Below, in pieces: positions 51,504 to 60,770 of a stretch of DNA of 64,000 nt; positions within the stretch are counted from its first letter, which is position 1; each line of letters opens with the position of its first letter. The notes beneath the pieces were generated by a model. It worked only from the letters and a program-made list of their open reading frames with translations, did not search any database and was not told where the DNA came from. The stretch is from assembly GCA_031254915.1 (NCBI GenBank), contig JAIRTL010000034.1:1-64000 (forward strand), written 5' to 3'. The stretch comes from Planctomycetota bacterium (GTDB lineage Bacteria > Planctomycetota > SZUA-567). The position numbers and the translations under genes were made by a program.

Positions 51504-52094
51504 TCACAAAACGCCCTTGCTCGATGGGACGCCGGTCTCGCGCGGATCAAAGCCGACCGCCATGCGCAACGCCCTTCCGACGCCCTTGAAAATCGCCTCG
51601 AGCGCGTGGTGCGGATCGCGGCCGGCGACGAGGTCGACGTGCAAGGTCAGCCCCGCGCCAATCGCCAGGCCGCGCATGAATTCGCGACCCAGACAGGTGT
51701 CGAAGGCGCCGCATTTCTCGCCCGGGATGTCGGCGCGCCATTCGAGGGTCGGCCTCCCGGATAGGTCGAGAGCGACATGGGCGAGCGCTTCGTCCATCGG
51801 CAGCATGAAGAAGCCGTAACGGACGATTCCCCTCTTGTCGCCAAGCGCTTCCAGAAGCGCCCGGCCCAGACAAATGCCAACGTCCTCGACCGTGTGGTGG
51901 GCGTCGACCTCGACGTCGCCGCGCGCCTCGAGATGGATATCGAAGAGGGCGTGCCGGGCGAGGAGGGTGATCATATGGTCGAAAAAGCCGACGCCGGTGG
52001 CGATGACGCCCGAACCCGAGCCATCGAGGTCGAGAGTCAGCAAAATCGCCGTTTCCGCCGTTTTTCTTTCGATGCGGGAAGTTCTGTGGGTCAT
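51504..52094 (-). CDS. hisB: Imidazoleglycerol-phosphate dehydratase
   Basis: 196 residues, normal. Starts MTHRTSRIERKTAETAILLT. Metal-binding motifs FFDHMITLLARHALFDI, VDAHHTVEDVGICLGRALLE and DPHHALEAIFKGVGRALR are complete. Sixth step of histidine synthesis. Its ATG overlaps the stop of the preceding gene as ATGA. No other his genes are in the window. Confidence 0.96.
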   Translation of the reverse strand: MTHRTSRIERKTAETAILLTLDLDGSGSGVIATGVGFFDHMITLLARHALFDIHLEARGDVEVDAHHTVEDVGICLGRALLEALGDKRGIVRYGFFMLPMDEALAHVALDLSGRPTLEWRADIPGEKCGAFDTCLGREFMRGLAIGAGLTLHVDLVAGRDPHHALEAIFKGVGRALRMAVGFDPRETGVPSSKGVL

Positions 52095-52747
52095 GGTCTT
52101 TCCTTGTACAAGCCTGGCGTCCGGCGCGCGGCGACCGCCGCCAGCGCGTCGCCGGCGAGCCGGCGCACCCGCCCCAGCGTCTGCGCGGACGACGTCCCGG
52201 CCGCTGTCCGCTCCCGGTCGGGGAGGTGCGACGCGTTGACGAGGATGTTTATCCGCGCCGCCCGCGCCGCCGCCTCGAGCATAACCGCCGCCACCTCGAC
52301 GTCCGACAACAGGTTGGCGTTGGCGTATTCGGCGAGCCCGGGAAGAAGCATCGCCGCCTCGAGCGCGAGATCGAGCACTTTCTCCGGCACCGCCATCGAC
52401 TGGACGAGCGCGTCCGTGATCGCCCGCTTCCGGGCCGCCCTCCCGGCGTCGTCCGCCTTGGGCAGCTTGTAGGCGGCGGAGATGGAAAGAAAGGCTTCGG
52501 CGTCCGCGTCCACGGCGTCCCGCAGTCCGGAGACGACCGGCGCGAGCGCGTCCACCGTTTTTTTCGCCTTCTCCTCGAACTCGGCGCATTTCGGCCTGCC
52601 GATGGTGAAGTTGGCGGCCATGCTCGCCATTGCGGCGCCAAGCGCGCCCGCGAGCGCGGCGACGCCGCCGCCGCCCGGAGTCGGTTCGCCCGACGCGGCG
52701 AGATCGACGAATTCCGCCACCGGCATTTCCGCGAATCGTTTGGCCAT
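52091..52747 (-). CDS. fchA: Formiminotransferase-cyclodeaminase-type cyclohydrolase (FchA/FtcD-C)
   Basis: 218 residues. MAKRFAEMPVAEFVDLAASG, the conserved PTPGGGGVAALAGALGAAMA, then MAANFTIGRPKCAEFEEKAK and DADAEAFLSISAAYKLPKAD, matching the helical cyclodeaminase/methenyl-THF cyclohydrolase family. It interconverts one-carbon folate forms. It is translationally coupled to hisB (ATGA), which may reflect the shared formimino/one-carbon link of histidine metabolism. Confidence 0.92.
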   Translation of the reverse strand: MAKRFAEMPVAEFVDLAASGEPTPGGGGVAALAGALGAAMASMAANFTIGRPKCAEFEEKAKKTVDALAPVVSGLRDAVDADAEAFLSISAAYKLPKADDAGRAARKRAITDALVQSMAVPEKVLDLALEAAMLLPGLAEYANANLLSDVEVAAVMLEAAARAARINILVNASHLPDRERTAAGTSSAQTLGRVRRLAGDALAAVAARRTPGLYKERP

Positions 52748-52773
52748 CGCTGCTGGTTCCTTGCGTTTAAAAG

Positions 52774-54360
52774 TCAGAAAATGAAACGCGTCCCCATGTA
52801 GAACATCGCGGCGTCGAGGAAGAAATTGTCCGACTTCCCCGCCTTCGCCTTGCGCGACCGCAGCCGCCAGTATTCGTACTGCCATCCGCCCTCGAGCGTC
52901 AGTCCGTCCATAAGTTCGTATTCGAAGCCGAGGTGCAACCGATACAGGTCGTTTCGCCTGGCGTCGCGCCGCCAGTCGCCGCTGGCGACTTCGACCATCG
53001 AGGCGCGGTCGCGGACGCGCAGCCATCCGGCTTCGCCGATGAGGGTAAGGCGCCGCAGCATGCGGTAGGTCAATTCCAGATCGAGGCTGTCGGAACTCAC
53101 GTACTTGTTGAAGCCCTGATTCCAGCCGTGCGCGTACTCGAGGGCGACGGCGAGTTTGGTGTTCGGTATCTCCAGCGCGGCGGCGGCGAAAAACGCCTGT
53201 TCGTTCCGCGTGGAGCCAAATCCCGGGCCGGTTCCCGCATCGCTCCATTGTCCGCTGGTTGCGTCCCATCGCGGATCGCGCCGCCCCGCGGCGCGGTTTT
53301 CCAAAAAATCCATCCGGTACGGACTGTTCGCCCAGTAGCCGATGCCGCGGTTCCGGTTGTACCGGTTCCGGAAGCCGAGCGACAACTCCCAATCCTCCAG
53401 CGGAAGCGCGGTCACGCCGACAAGGAAGGAGCGCAATCCCGGATCGTCCGAACGGAAGCGTCCGCCGCGCGCGCCGACGCCGCGCCCGTCGCGTTCCGGA
53501 TCGTCGATGAAGGCGGCGGCGTAGAACTGAATGACGTCCCGCATTTCATAGGTCGCCATCGCGGCGTATGACGGGTCGATGAACCGCGACGCGTGCGGCA
53601 GCCGCGGCGAAGCGTCCCATGCGAATGGGTGCAGCAGATACGAACCGGCGAAGTCGGGCGCGTCAAGGTACGACTGGACAAAGCGTTCCCGCCGCCCGCG
53701 CAGGCCGAACGGCAGACGGAAACGGCCGATCTTGAACCCGAAACCGGAATGCCCGGCCTTGAGGTACCGCAAGTACACTTCGCCGAGATTGGCGTCGTCC
53801 GCCCCGGGGGCGTAGGGATAGTCGCGTTCCTGTCCGCCGGGAGCGTTGGGGTTGCGCCGCTCGCGAATGCGGTTGGGGCCGTAGTGGCCGTTCAGATTGA
53901 ATTCGAACCGCGCCCGCCAGCGGTCGCCGATCATGGCGTCGACAAACAGCGAAGCGCCGCCGAGAAACAGATCGCCGGTTCGCGCCTTCTCCATGTCGCG
54001 AACGAGGACAAACGGATCGTTCGCGCCGGGACGCATCGTTTTCGAGCGGACCGCGGCGTAGGCGGCGCGGAAATCGCCCCCGACCGCAACGGCGGCGTTG
54101 CCTCGCGGCGAAATGATCCGGGAGTGCGCTTCCGGCGCGTAACGCCGGGAGACGCACCGGTCGAGCGGAATGGAAAGCAACTCCTCCGCTTCGGCGGTGA
54201 CGGCGGCGTAGCGCTCCATCAGGGCGGCGACATCGACATCCTCGGCGGAAGCGACGGCGGGAAACGCCAACGCCGCCAGGAGAAGCAGCATTCTCCCGAT
54301 CGCTGTCACGGCGATATGGCGCGTTTTTCCCGGCACTCCCTCTTTCCCCCATGGAGTCAT
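52774..54360 (-). CDS. Outer-membrane beta-barrel porin
   Basis: 528 residues from the ATG at 54360 (an in-frame ATG at 54390 has no ribosome site). A long signal peptide ends LLLLAALAFPAVASA before EDVDV. After a short helical part come many alternating amphipathic strands: WRARFEFNLNGHYG, GFGFKIGRFRLPFGL, DWELSLGFRNRYNRN, LAVALEYAHGWNQGFNKYVS, and the typical C-terminal Phe (MFYMGTRFIF). It resembles phosphate/carbohydrate-selective porins. Its presence says the cell has an outer membrane. Confidence 0.85.
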   Translation of the reverse strand: MTPWGKEGVPGKTRHIAVTAIGRMLLLLAALAFPAVASAEDVDVAALMERYAAVTAEAEELLSIPLDRCVSRRYAPEAHSRIISPRGNAAVAVGGDFRAAYAAVRSKTMRPGANDPFVLVRDMEKARTGDLFLGGASLFVDAMIGDRWRARFEFNLNGHYGPNRIRERRNPNAPGGQERDYPYAPGADDANLGEVYLRYLKAGHSGFGFKIGRFRLPFGLRGRRERFVQSYLDAPDFAGSYLLHPFAWDASPRLPHASRFIDPSYAAMATYEMRDVIQFYAAAFIDDPERDGRGVGARGGRFRSDDPGLRSFLVGVTALPLEDWELSLGFRNRYNRNRGIGYWANSPYRMDFLENRAAGRRDPRWDATSGQWSDAGTGPGFGSTRNEQAFFAAAALEIPNTKLAVALEYAHGWNQGFNKYVSSDSLDLELTYRMLRRLTLIGEAGWLRVRDRASMVEVASGDWRRDARRNDLYRLHLGFEYELMDGLTLEGGWQYEYWRLRSRKAKAGKSDNFFLDAAMFYMGTRFIF

Positions 54361-54508
54361 ATCGCATCCAAGGAGAGTATAAGAGCGCATATTTTTTTGT
54401 AAAAGAGAAACTTACTGGAAATGGCGGATACAGGAAACGGCGGCGTCCGCGCGCGGACGCCGCTGGCGGAGAAACCGTAATTTTTACAATATCTGTTTTT
54501 CCCCGCTG

Positions 54509-55993
54509 TTAGCTTTTCGGAGAAAGTTGTGAAATATATGCCCGGGCCGTGGCGAGCGCTTCTTCGCGGTCGCTGATCTCGCCTTCCAGCCTGGCGTCCT
54601 CAATACGCGCGAGAAGGCGGCCCGTCTCCGGTCCCGGCGTCATGCCGAGCGCGATAAGGTCGCGGCCGCCGATGATCGGTTCGTGCGGAGGCGGCGTCGC
54701 CAGCTCTTTCCGCCATGCCTCCAGCCCGAACTGCCAATTGGCGAGCATGCGATGAGACGCCATGCAGTCAAGCCGGTGAAGTTCGAGATGGGCGGGGAAG
54801 CCGGGGTCGGCCAGCCAGCGACGGAGCTTGCTGTTGCGCATTTTGCGGAGATTCGCGAAGTGCATATGCCTGGCGATCAGGTCGGAGACGGTCTCGATCA
54901 GCCGGCGCGGGCGCCTTAGGCGGCGGAGCGCCTCCGTCGCCATGAGCGCACCCTCCTTGTCGTGGTTGTTGAACCTGATCCGGTCGGAGACGGAAAAGGT
55001 GGGCGGCTTCCCGATGTCGTGAAGAAGCGCGGCCCAGGCGAGGGAAATCCGGAGATGTTCGTCCATCCTTTCCCGGCTTTCGAGAACGCCCCGCACATGT
55101 TCGTCGGCGCTGAAATCGCCCGTCGTCATTCCCCGGGAGGCGTCGACGTCGCCGAAGGCGGACGGATCGGGCGCCGCCGGCCGGCCGGTGCGAACCTGGT
55201 CCATCTCGTCGAGGAGAAGAAGGGTGTGCTCCCAGACGTCCCCCTCGGGATGGAAATCCGGAGGTTGCTCGACGCCGGCGAGGGCGTCGACTTCGGGCAG
55301 GATGTGGCGGAGCATGCCGCTTTGTTTGAGAAGGTCGAAGGCCGCCCGCGACCTGCCGCCCGTCAGCATGCCTTCAAATTCGGCGGCGATCCGCTCCGGG
55401 GAGACGCATGTCGATTCGCCGCCCATTTCCACAAGCGCGTTCCATGTCGCGGGCTCGATCGCGAATCCGGTGCGCGCCGCGAAGCGAACCGCGCGCAGCA
55501 GGCGCAGTTTGTCCTCCGAAAAACGCGCGCGCGGATCGCCGACGGCACGCAGCCGCCGCATGGCGATGTCGTCGAGGCCGCCGACATAGTCGACCGCTTC
55601 CTTCCGGACCGGATCGTAAAACAGGGCGTTGATCGTAAAGTCGCGGCGCTTGGCGTCCTCCTCCGGAGAGGAGAAGTCCACCCCGTCAGGACGCCTGCCG
55701 TCGGCGTAATCCCGGTCGGTGCGGAAGGTCGCGACCTCGTAAAAGACGTCGCCGTCTCCGCCGACCAGCATGACGCCAAACGCCTTGCCGACGGGAACGG
55801 TCCGTTCGAAGAGGCGCTCGACCTCGTCCGGCGCCGCCGAGGTGGCGAGATCGTAGTCCTTCGGCCGCACGCCCATGAGGGCGTCGCGGACCGCGCCGCC
55901 GCAAAAGTACGCGACATGCCCCGCGTCGCGCAGCCGGGCGGCGATCGCCAGCGCGCCGGCCGGCGGCTCGAGAGTCATCGTTTTCGCAATCAT
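54509..55993 (-). CDS. cca: tRNA nucleotidyltransferase/poly(A) polymerase with HD domain
   Basis: 494 residues; the ATG overlaps the cbiL stop (ATGA). Nucleotidyltransferase head: HVAYFCGGAVRDALMGVRPK, then DYDLATSAAPDEVERLF (DxD-type metal site), RRDFTINALFYDP, DKLRLLRAVRFAARTGFAIE. The C-terminal HD phosphohydrolase has WAALLHDIGKPPTFSV and LIARHMHF. It adds or repairs CCA at tRNA 3' ends, or polyadenylates RNA; the two activities cannot be separated by eye. Confidence 0.93.
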   Translation of the reverse strand: MIAKTMTLEPPAGALAIAARLRDAGHVAYFCGGAVRDALMGVRPKDYDLATSAAPDEVERLFERTVPVGKAFGVMLVGGDGDVFYEVATFRTDRDYADGRRPDGVDFSSPEEDAKRRDFTINALFYDPVRKEAVDYVGGLDDIAMRRLRAVGDPRARFSEDKLRLLRAVRFAARTGFAIEPATWNALVEMGGESTCVSPERIAAEFEGMLTGGRSRAAFDLLKQSGMLRHILPEVDALAGVEQPPDFHPEGDVWEHTLLLLDEMDQVRTGRPAAPDPSAFGDVDASRGMTTGDFSADEHVRGVLESRERMDEHLRISLAWAALLHDIGKPPTFSVSDRIRFNNHDKEGALMATEALRRLRRPRRLIETVSDLIARHMHFANLRKMRNSKLRRWLADPGFPAHLELHRLDCMASHRMLANWQFGLEAWRKELATPPPHEPIIGGRDLIALGMTPGPETGRLLARIEDARLEGEISDREEALATARAYISQLSPKS

Positions 55994-56715
55994 ATCGGTT
56001 CCGGATCGATCAACAGGATGGACATATTCCCAACGCCCGGTTCGTGCGCGTCCAGCGCCGACAAGCCGCGCACGATCCGCTCGCCGTCCAACCCGACCCT
56101 GGCGGCGATGACGGCGCGCTCGAGAAGCCCGCGGCCGTCGAGAAGCGCCGCCACACCCGGAAGCGTTTTTCCGATTTTCATCACCGCCACCACGCCGCCG
56201 AGATCGAGCGCGCGCGCCAGCAGGTCCTGATCGTCGCAACCGGGAAGAATGGTCACCGGCCTTTCGCCTTCGCCAAGGGGAACGCCCGCCAGCGCGGCGG
56301 CGGCGGAGACTGAATCGATCCCGGGGACGGTGCGGATCTTAGCGGCCGGCGGCGCGGCCTCGATTTCGCGGACGAGGTAGGTGAAGGTCGAATAGAGAAG
56401 CGGATCGCCGATCGTGATGTAGACGGCGTTCTTGCCTTCGGCGAGCGCGGCGACGACGGTCGCGGCGTGCTTGCGCCATATGGCGGCGCGCTCCTCCGCG
56501 GCTGTCGACATGCCGTATTCGAGAACCGCGACCTCGGCGCCCGATCGCATATGCGGCCGGGCGATCGCGAGGGCGAGGCTTTCCCCGGAACCTGGCGCTT
56601 TCGGGGCGAAAACGATATCCGCCTCGCGAAGCGTCCGAGCGCCGCGCAGGGTCATAAGCTCCGGATCGCCCGGGCCGACGCCGACGCCGGTCAAAACGCC
56701 TGACATGCCTGACAT
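55990..56715 (-). CDS. cbiL: Precorrin-2 C20-methyltransferase (CbiL/CobI)
   Basis: 241 residues. LTGVGVGPGDPELMTLRGAR, DIVFAPKAPGSGESLALAIA, AVYITIGDPLLYSTFTYLVR, and TVPGIDSVSAAAALAGVPLG are the SAM-binding and family motifs of corrin-ring methylases, specifically the C20 branch. Early step of cobalamin synthesis. It overlaps mnmA by 25 bases upstream and cca by four bases downstream. No other cobalamin genes are in the window. Confidence 0.92.
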   Translation of the reverse strand: MSGMSGVLTGVGVGPGDPELMTLRGARTLREADIVFAPKAPGSGESLALAIARPHMRSGAEVAVLEYGMSTAAEERAAIWRKHAATVVAALAEGKNAVYITIGDPLLYSTFTYLVREIEAAPPAAKIRTVPGIDSVSAAAALAGVPLGEGERPVTILPGCDDQDLLARALDLGGVVAVMKIGKTLPGVAALLDGRGLLERAVIAARVGLDGERIVRGLSALDAHEPGVGNMSILLIDPEPI

Positions 56716-57806
56716 GAAGTTTCGCCTTTCATGATTTCCCCGCCTCCCAGCACCATGCCGTCCGCGTCGTACAGAACGAGGTGCTGTCCCGGCGCCGGGC
56801 CGAAGACGGGATCGTCGAAATCGACGGCCAGGACGCCGCCGGCGGCGCGAACGACGACCGCCGGTCTCGCCGCGCCGCCGGAACGGATCTTCGCGAACAC
56901 CCGCGCCCCCGGCGCGAGTTCGTCGGCGGCGTGCGCGACAACATTCCCCGCCGCCGCCCGCCCGGCCATGACGTCTTCGCGCGCGCCGATGACGACGGCG
57001 TTGTCCGCCGGGATCACCTCCACCACGTACATCGGCTTGCCGAAGCCTTTTTTCAGTCCTTTTCGCTGGCCGACGGTGAAATTCGCGCAGCCGTCGTGCC
57101 GGCCGACCTCACGCCCGGCGGTATCGAGGATGGGGCCGGGGCTGGGGATTGGGCTGGTCAATTCGCGATACTCGCCTCCCGGAAGAAAACAGACGTCCAT
57201 GCTGTCGTCCGCCTCGGCGGCGGCGAACCCGAGGCGGCGGGCGAGCGAACGCACCTCGTCCTTGCCCCCGACGGCGGCGAGGGGAAACAGCGTGCGCCGG
57301 AGATCGTCCGGCGCAAGCCGGTAGAGAAAATAGCTTTGATCGCGGTCAAGCCCGCGATGGCGGAACAGCCGCGCCGCGCCGGCGCGTTCCTCGACGACCG
57401 CGTAATGTCCGGACGCGAGGACGTCGATGCCGAACTCGCTCCGGACAAAACGGCGGGCAAAGCCGAATTTCACCTCCGGATTGCAGTAGACGCACGGGCT
57501 TGGCGTCAGGCCGGAACGGTACGCCTTAGCGAAGGGGTCGATCACCCGCCGGACGAAATCCTCCCCGATGTCGAGGACGGCATGCGGAACGCCGAGGCGC
57601 TCCGCCAGTTCCGCCGCCGATTCGACGGCGCGCGCCGGCGACGAATAGGCGGGACGGCCGTCGCCGTCCCGCCCGGAGTAGCAGGCCAGGCGCAACGTCA
57701 CGGCGACGGGCGTGCGGCCGGCTTCGCGGAGAAGATGCAGCGCGACGGCCGAGTCGACGCCGCCGCTCGCAAGGAGGGCGACGTCGGGACGCGCAGGCGG
57801 CTTCAT
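56691..57806 (-). CDS. mnmA: tRNA-specific 2-thiouridylase
   Basis: 371 residues. PP-loop LLASGGVDSAVALHLLRE, catalytic Cys in SPCVYCNPEVKFGFARRFV, LASGHYAV, RDQSYFLYRLAPDDL, the second Cys in SMDVCFLPGGEYREL, and NFTVGQRKGLKKGFGKPMYV. It thiolates wobble U34 in tRNAs for Lys, Glu and Gln. Its ATG overlaps the ispG stop. The final residues ETSCQACQAF are unusual and overlap cbiL. Confidence 0.95.
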   Translation of the reverse strand: MKPPARPDVALLASGGVDSAVALHLLREAGRTPVAVTLRLACYSGRDGDGRPAYSSPARAVESAAELAERLGVPHAVLDIGEDFVRRVIDPFAKAYRSGLTPSPCVYCNPEVKFGFARRFVRSEFGIDVLASGHYAVVEERAGAARLFRHRGLDRDQSYFLYRLAPDDLRRTLFPLAAVGGKDEVRSLARRLGFAAAEADDSMDVCFLPGGEYRELTSPIPSPGPILDTAGREVGRHDGCANFTVGQRKGLKKGFGKPMYVVEVIPADNAVVIGAREDVMAGRAAAGNVVAHAADELAPGARVFAKIRSGGAARPAVVVRAAGGVLAVDFDDPVFGPAPGQHLVLYDADGMVLGGGEIMKGETSCQACQAF

Positions 57807-58903
57807 TCGTCGCCGCCGTAATCGAGGGCCAGCTTCTCCGCCTCGGCGGCGAGGATTTCCGCCGCGTTCTCGGGCGCGAGCCGCCTTTCCACAACGCCGC
57901 GCCGGAACAGGCGAAAGACGCCCCCGGAGGAGGCGACGCCGATATCGGCAGCCCTCGCCTCGCCGGGGCCGTTCACTTCGCAGCCCATGACGGCGATGCG
58001 CAGAGGCGCCCTGATATGCGCGGTCAATTCCTCGACCTTCGCCACCAGTCCCGCGAGGTCGCCCCTGGTGCGGCCGCAGGTCGGGCAGGCGATAACTTCC
58101 GGCCCGGCGGCGCGGAGTTCGAGCGCGCGGAGGATCTCCACCCCCGCCCTCGCCTCGCCCTCGAGGTCTCCCGTAAAGCCGACGCGCAGCGTGTCGCCGA
58201 TGCCGTCGAGCAGCAGCGACCCGAGCGCGGCGGCGCTCTTCGCCAGCGCCAATCCGCCCCGCCCCGCCGCCGTCACGCCGACATGCAGCGGATACGGGCA
58301 GCGTTCCGCCGCGAGGCGGTTGGCGAGGACGGTTTCACGGACGTTGTGCGCCTTGAAAGAAAGGACGATATCGCGGAAGCCGAAGTTCGACAAAATGCCG
58401 GCCCATTCGAGCGTCCGCCGCACCATGACGTCGACACGCGCCTTGTCATCCGCCGTTTCGCCGGGCGCGAGGACGGAACCGGAATTGACTCCGATCCGCA
58501 CCGGAATGCCTGCCGCGCCGGCGGCGTCGGAAAGGCGCGCCAGGCCGTCCCTGCCCATATTGCCGGGATTGACCCTGACCTTCGCCGCGCCCTCGTTGAT
58601 GGCGGCCAGCGCCGTCCGCCAGTCGAAATGCACATCCGCGACCAGCGGTATCGGCGAAGCGGCCGCGACCTTGCCGAAGAAGGACGCGGCCTTCACGTTC
58701 GGCACCGCCATGCGTCCGATGTCGCACCCCGCCTTCGCGGCCAAGACGAGCTCGCGCAGGTTTCCCTCGACGTCGTCGCAGTTCGAGCGGTTCATGGTCT
58801 GGACGCTGACTTGCGCGCCGCCGCCGACTATGACGCCGCCGACGCGTACGGCCCGCGTCCCGCGCCTCGTCACTTCCAGATCTTCGTTCAATCCGTTCTG
58901 CAA
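57803..58903 (-). CDS. ispG: 4-hydroxy-3-methylbut-2-enyl diphosphate synthase
   Basis: 366 residues; TTG start at 58903, chosen because GGAGG lies six bases upstream. TIM barrel with VQTMNRSNCDDVEGNLREL, PLVADVHFDWRTALAAINEG, KVRVNPGNMGRD; the C-terminal Fe-S domain has EVIACPTCGRTRGDL and IAVMGCEVNGPGEARAADIG (three Fe-S Cys). Penultimate step of the MEP isoprenoid pathway. It leads the coupled chain ispG-mnmA-cbiL-cca. Confidence 0.96.
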   Translation of the reverse strand: MQNGLNEDLEVTRRGTRAVRVGGVIVGGGAQVSVQTMNRSNCDDVEGNLRELVLAAKAGCDIGRMAVPNVKAASFFGKVAAASPIPLVADVHFDWRTALAAINEGAAKVRVNPGNMGRDGLARLSDAAGAAGIPVRIGVNSGSVLAPGETADDKARVDVMVRRTLEWAGILSNFGFRDIVLSFKAHNVRETVLANRLAAERCPYPLHVGVTAAGRGGLALAKSAAALGSLLLDGIGDTLRVGFTGDLEGEARAGVEILRALELRAAGPEVIACPTCGRTRGDLAGLVAKVEELTAHIRAPLRIAVMGCEVNGPGEARAADIGVASSGGVFRLFRRGVVERRLAPENAAEILAAEAEKLALDYGGDE

Positions 58904-58927
58904 GGACCACCTCCGGATGTTGTTGAT

Positions 58928-58955
58928 TTACATTTTCGCCCCAGCCATTATAATG
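58928..58955 (+). promoter_or_regulatory. Sigma-70-type promoter of the PHP gene
   Basis: TTTACA (58928-58933), 16-base spacer, TATAAT (58950-58955). Because ATTATAAT is self-complementary, the same hexamer may serve ispG on the minus strand, though with a poor -35. Confidence 0.7.
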
Positions 58956-59013
58956 ACCGGAACGTGACGCAACCATCCAATTATCCGGCACATACACTGT
59001 CAGGAGACAAATC

Positions 59014-60489
59014 ATGCAAGACGAAGCGCCCGAAGCCATGGATGCGCCCAGGCCAACGGCCGAATCGGTTCGGTTCAACGCAGCCGTCCCGACGGACGCC
59101 TCCAGCCGGTCGGCGATTTCCGTTCGGACCCGGGTTTTCAACCGTATCGCCCCCGCCCTGGAGTCGCTCAACGATTTCGATCCCGCCACGCGGCAAAACG
59201 CGCTGAACGAGCTTCTCAAGGAACTCGCCAACGGCATCGTCAAGCCGGCCGGGGAATCGGGCTGGGTCAATATGCACCTGCATACATTCTTCTCGTTCTG
59301 CTCGGAAGGCTATTCGCCGTCGCGCGTCGCATGGGAAGGCTATATGCGCGGCCTTACCGCCGTCGGCACCACCGATTTCGACACCCTCGACGCCGTGGAG
59401 GAGATTCTGGCGGCCGGCGATCTTCTCGGCATCCGCGCCGCCGCTTCGCTCGAAACGAGGACCTATGTCGCCGACCTGGCTGAAAAAGAGATCAACAGCC
59501 CCGGCGAACCCGGCATTCTCTACTCGATGGGCGCCGGCTTCGTCCGCAGGCCGGAAGCGGGAAGCGCCGCCGCCGAATTCATCGCCTCCCTCGGCGCCCA
59601 GTCGCGCGACCGCAATCTGGCGATGATCGACAGGATCAATCCGGTCATGAACCCGGTGACGGTCGACTACGCGACGGACGTCCTGCCGCTCACGCCGTCC
59701 GGAAACGCGACTGAACGCCACATCTGCGCCGCCTACGACAACAAGTCGCGGACCGTCTTCCAGGACGGCGAGGAGCTGGCGGTGTTCTGGGCCGACGTGC
59801 TCGGCCGTTCGCCCGTGGACGTCGAAAAACTCCTGGCCGACCCCGGCGCCTTCCGCAACGCCATCAGGGCGAAATTGATGAAAAAGGGCGGCGTCGGCTA
59901 CGCGCAACCGTCCGGCGGCGCGTTCCCGGCGATCGAGACCTTCTTCCGCATGGTGCGGGAATGCCGCGCCATCCCCTGCCACGCCTGGCTGGACGGCCTG
60001 TCGGCGGGCGAAGGGGACGCGGGCGCGCTTCTCGACCTTTCCATGAAATGGGGTGCCCTGTCCGTGAACATCATCCCGGACCGCAACTGGAACATCGCCG
60101 ACCCCGAAGCGAAGGCGAAGAAGCTGGCCGCGCTCGACCGCTTCATCAAGGCGGCGCGCGAACGCGACCTGCCGATCCTCGTCGGCACCGAGCTGAACAG
60201 CCCGGGACAAAAGTTCGTGGACAGTTTCGACGCGCCCGAACTCGCCCCCTACGTCGAGGAATTCCTCGCCGCCTCACACTGGCTGTACGGTCATACGGTG
60301 ATGGAGCGCCTCCTGGGGATGGGCGTCGTGAGCGAGTGGGCGAAAACCGCCTTTGGCGGCGACCGCGCCAAATCGAACGCCTTCTACACGGAAATCGGCA
60401 AACGCATCGCGCCCGGGCACGCCGGCAGGAATTGCGCCGCGGCGCTCACGGACGCGATGTCGCCGGCGGACATTCTCGCCGTCCTGTAA
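59014..60489 (+). CDS. PHP-domain metal-dependent hydrolase
   Basis: 491 residues; ATG with AGGAG seven bases upstream. A helical N-terminal region (LNDFDPATRQNALNELLKEL) precedes the PHP domain: WVNMHLHTFFSFCSEGYSPS (H-x-H), TAVGTTDFDTLDAVEEIL, AASLETRTYVADL, and later IPCHAWLDGLS and ILVGTELNSPGQKFVDSF. This fits a stand-alone phosphoesterase-type PHP protein. Substrate unknown. Similar large PHP proteins occur in PVC genomes. Confidence 0.87.
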   Translation: MQDEAPEAMDAPRPTAESVRFNAAVPTDASSRSAISVRTRVFNRIAPALESLNDFDPATRQNALNELLKELANGIVKPAGESGWVNMHLHTFFSFCSEGYSPSRVAWEGYMRGLTAVGTTDFDTLDAVEEILAAGDLLGIRAAASLETRTYVADLAEKEINSPGEPGILYSMGAGFVRRPEAGSAAAEFIASLGAQSRDRNLAMIDRINPVMNPVTVDYATDVLPLTPSGNATERHICAAYDNKSRTVFQDGEELAVFWADVLGRSPVDVEKLLADPGAFRNAIRAKLMKKGGVGYAQPSGGAFPAIETFFRMVRECRAIPCHAWLDGLSAGEGDAGALLDLSMKWGALSVNIIPDRNWNIADPEAKAKKLAALDRFIKAARERDLPILVGTELNSPGQKFVDSFDAPELAPYVEEFLAASHWLYGHTVMERLLGMGVVSEWAKTAFGGDRAKSNAFYTEIGKRIAPGHAGRNCAAALTDAMSPADILAVL

Positions 60490-60490
60490 A

Positions 60491-60732
60491 ATCCCGACGT
60501 GCGGCGGGACCGGAGTGGTATGCCGCCATGACGCTGGCCGCCGTCGACCTCGGGCTGGGATCGCGCCATGTTGTTTCGCCAACGCTGGTCCCGGACGGCG
60601 CGATCGAACTTTCCGCCGCGCTCGGCCTGCCAACCGGGTACAAGCCGCTTTGCGGCGTGCTTTTCGGCCATGCGAACGGCGACGGGCATCCCTTCCGCGG
60701 GGAAAAGGCGGACAACATCGCCTTTGTGCAAC
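60491..60732 (+). pseudogene. Nitroreductase remnant (C-terminal third)
   Basis: In frame from 60491: EWYAAMTLAAVDLGLGSRHV, then ALGLPTGYKPLCGVLFGHAN and GEKADNIAFV. These match the C-terminal FMN-site region of nitroreductases (A-x-x-L-G-L-G-S, then L-x-L-P-x-G-Y-x-P). The N-terminal two thirds and a start signal are absent; the PHP gene stops at 60489. The frame runs on antisense to zupT without sense. Confidence 0.7.
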
Positions 60733-60770
60733 CTGGATATTTATATTCAGCGAACCGTGCGTTCCCGCCA

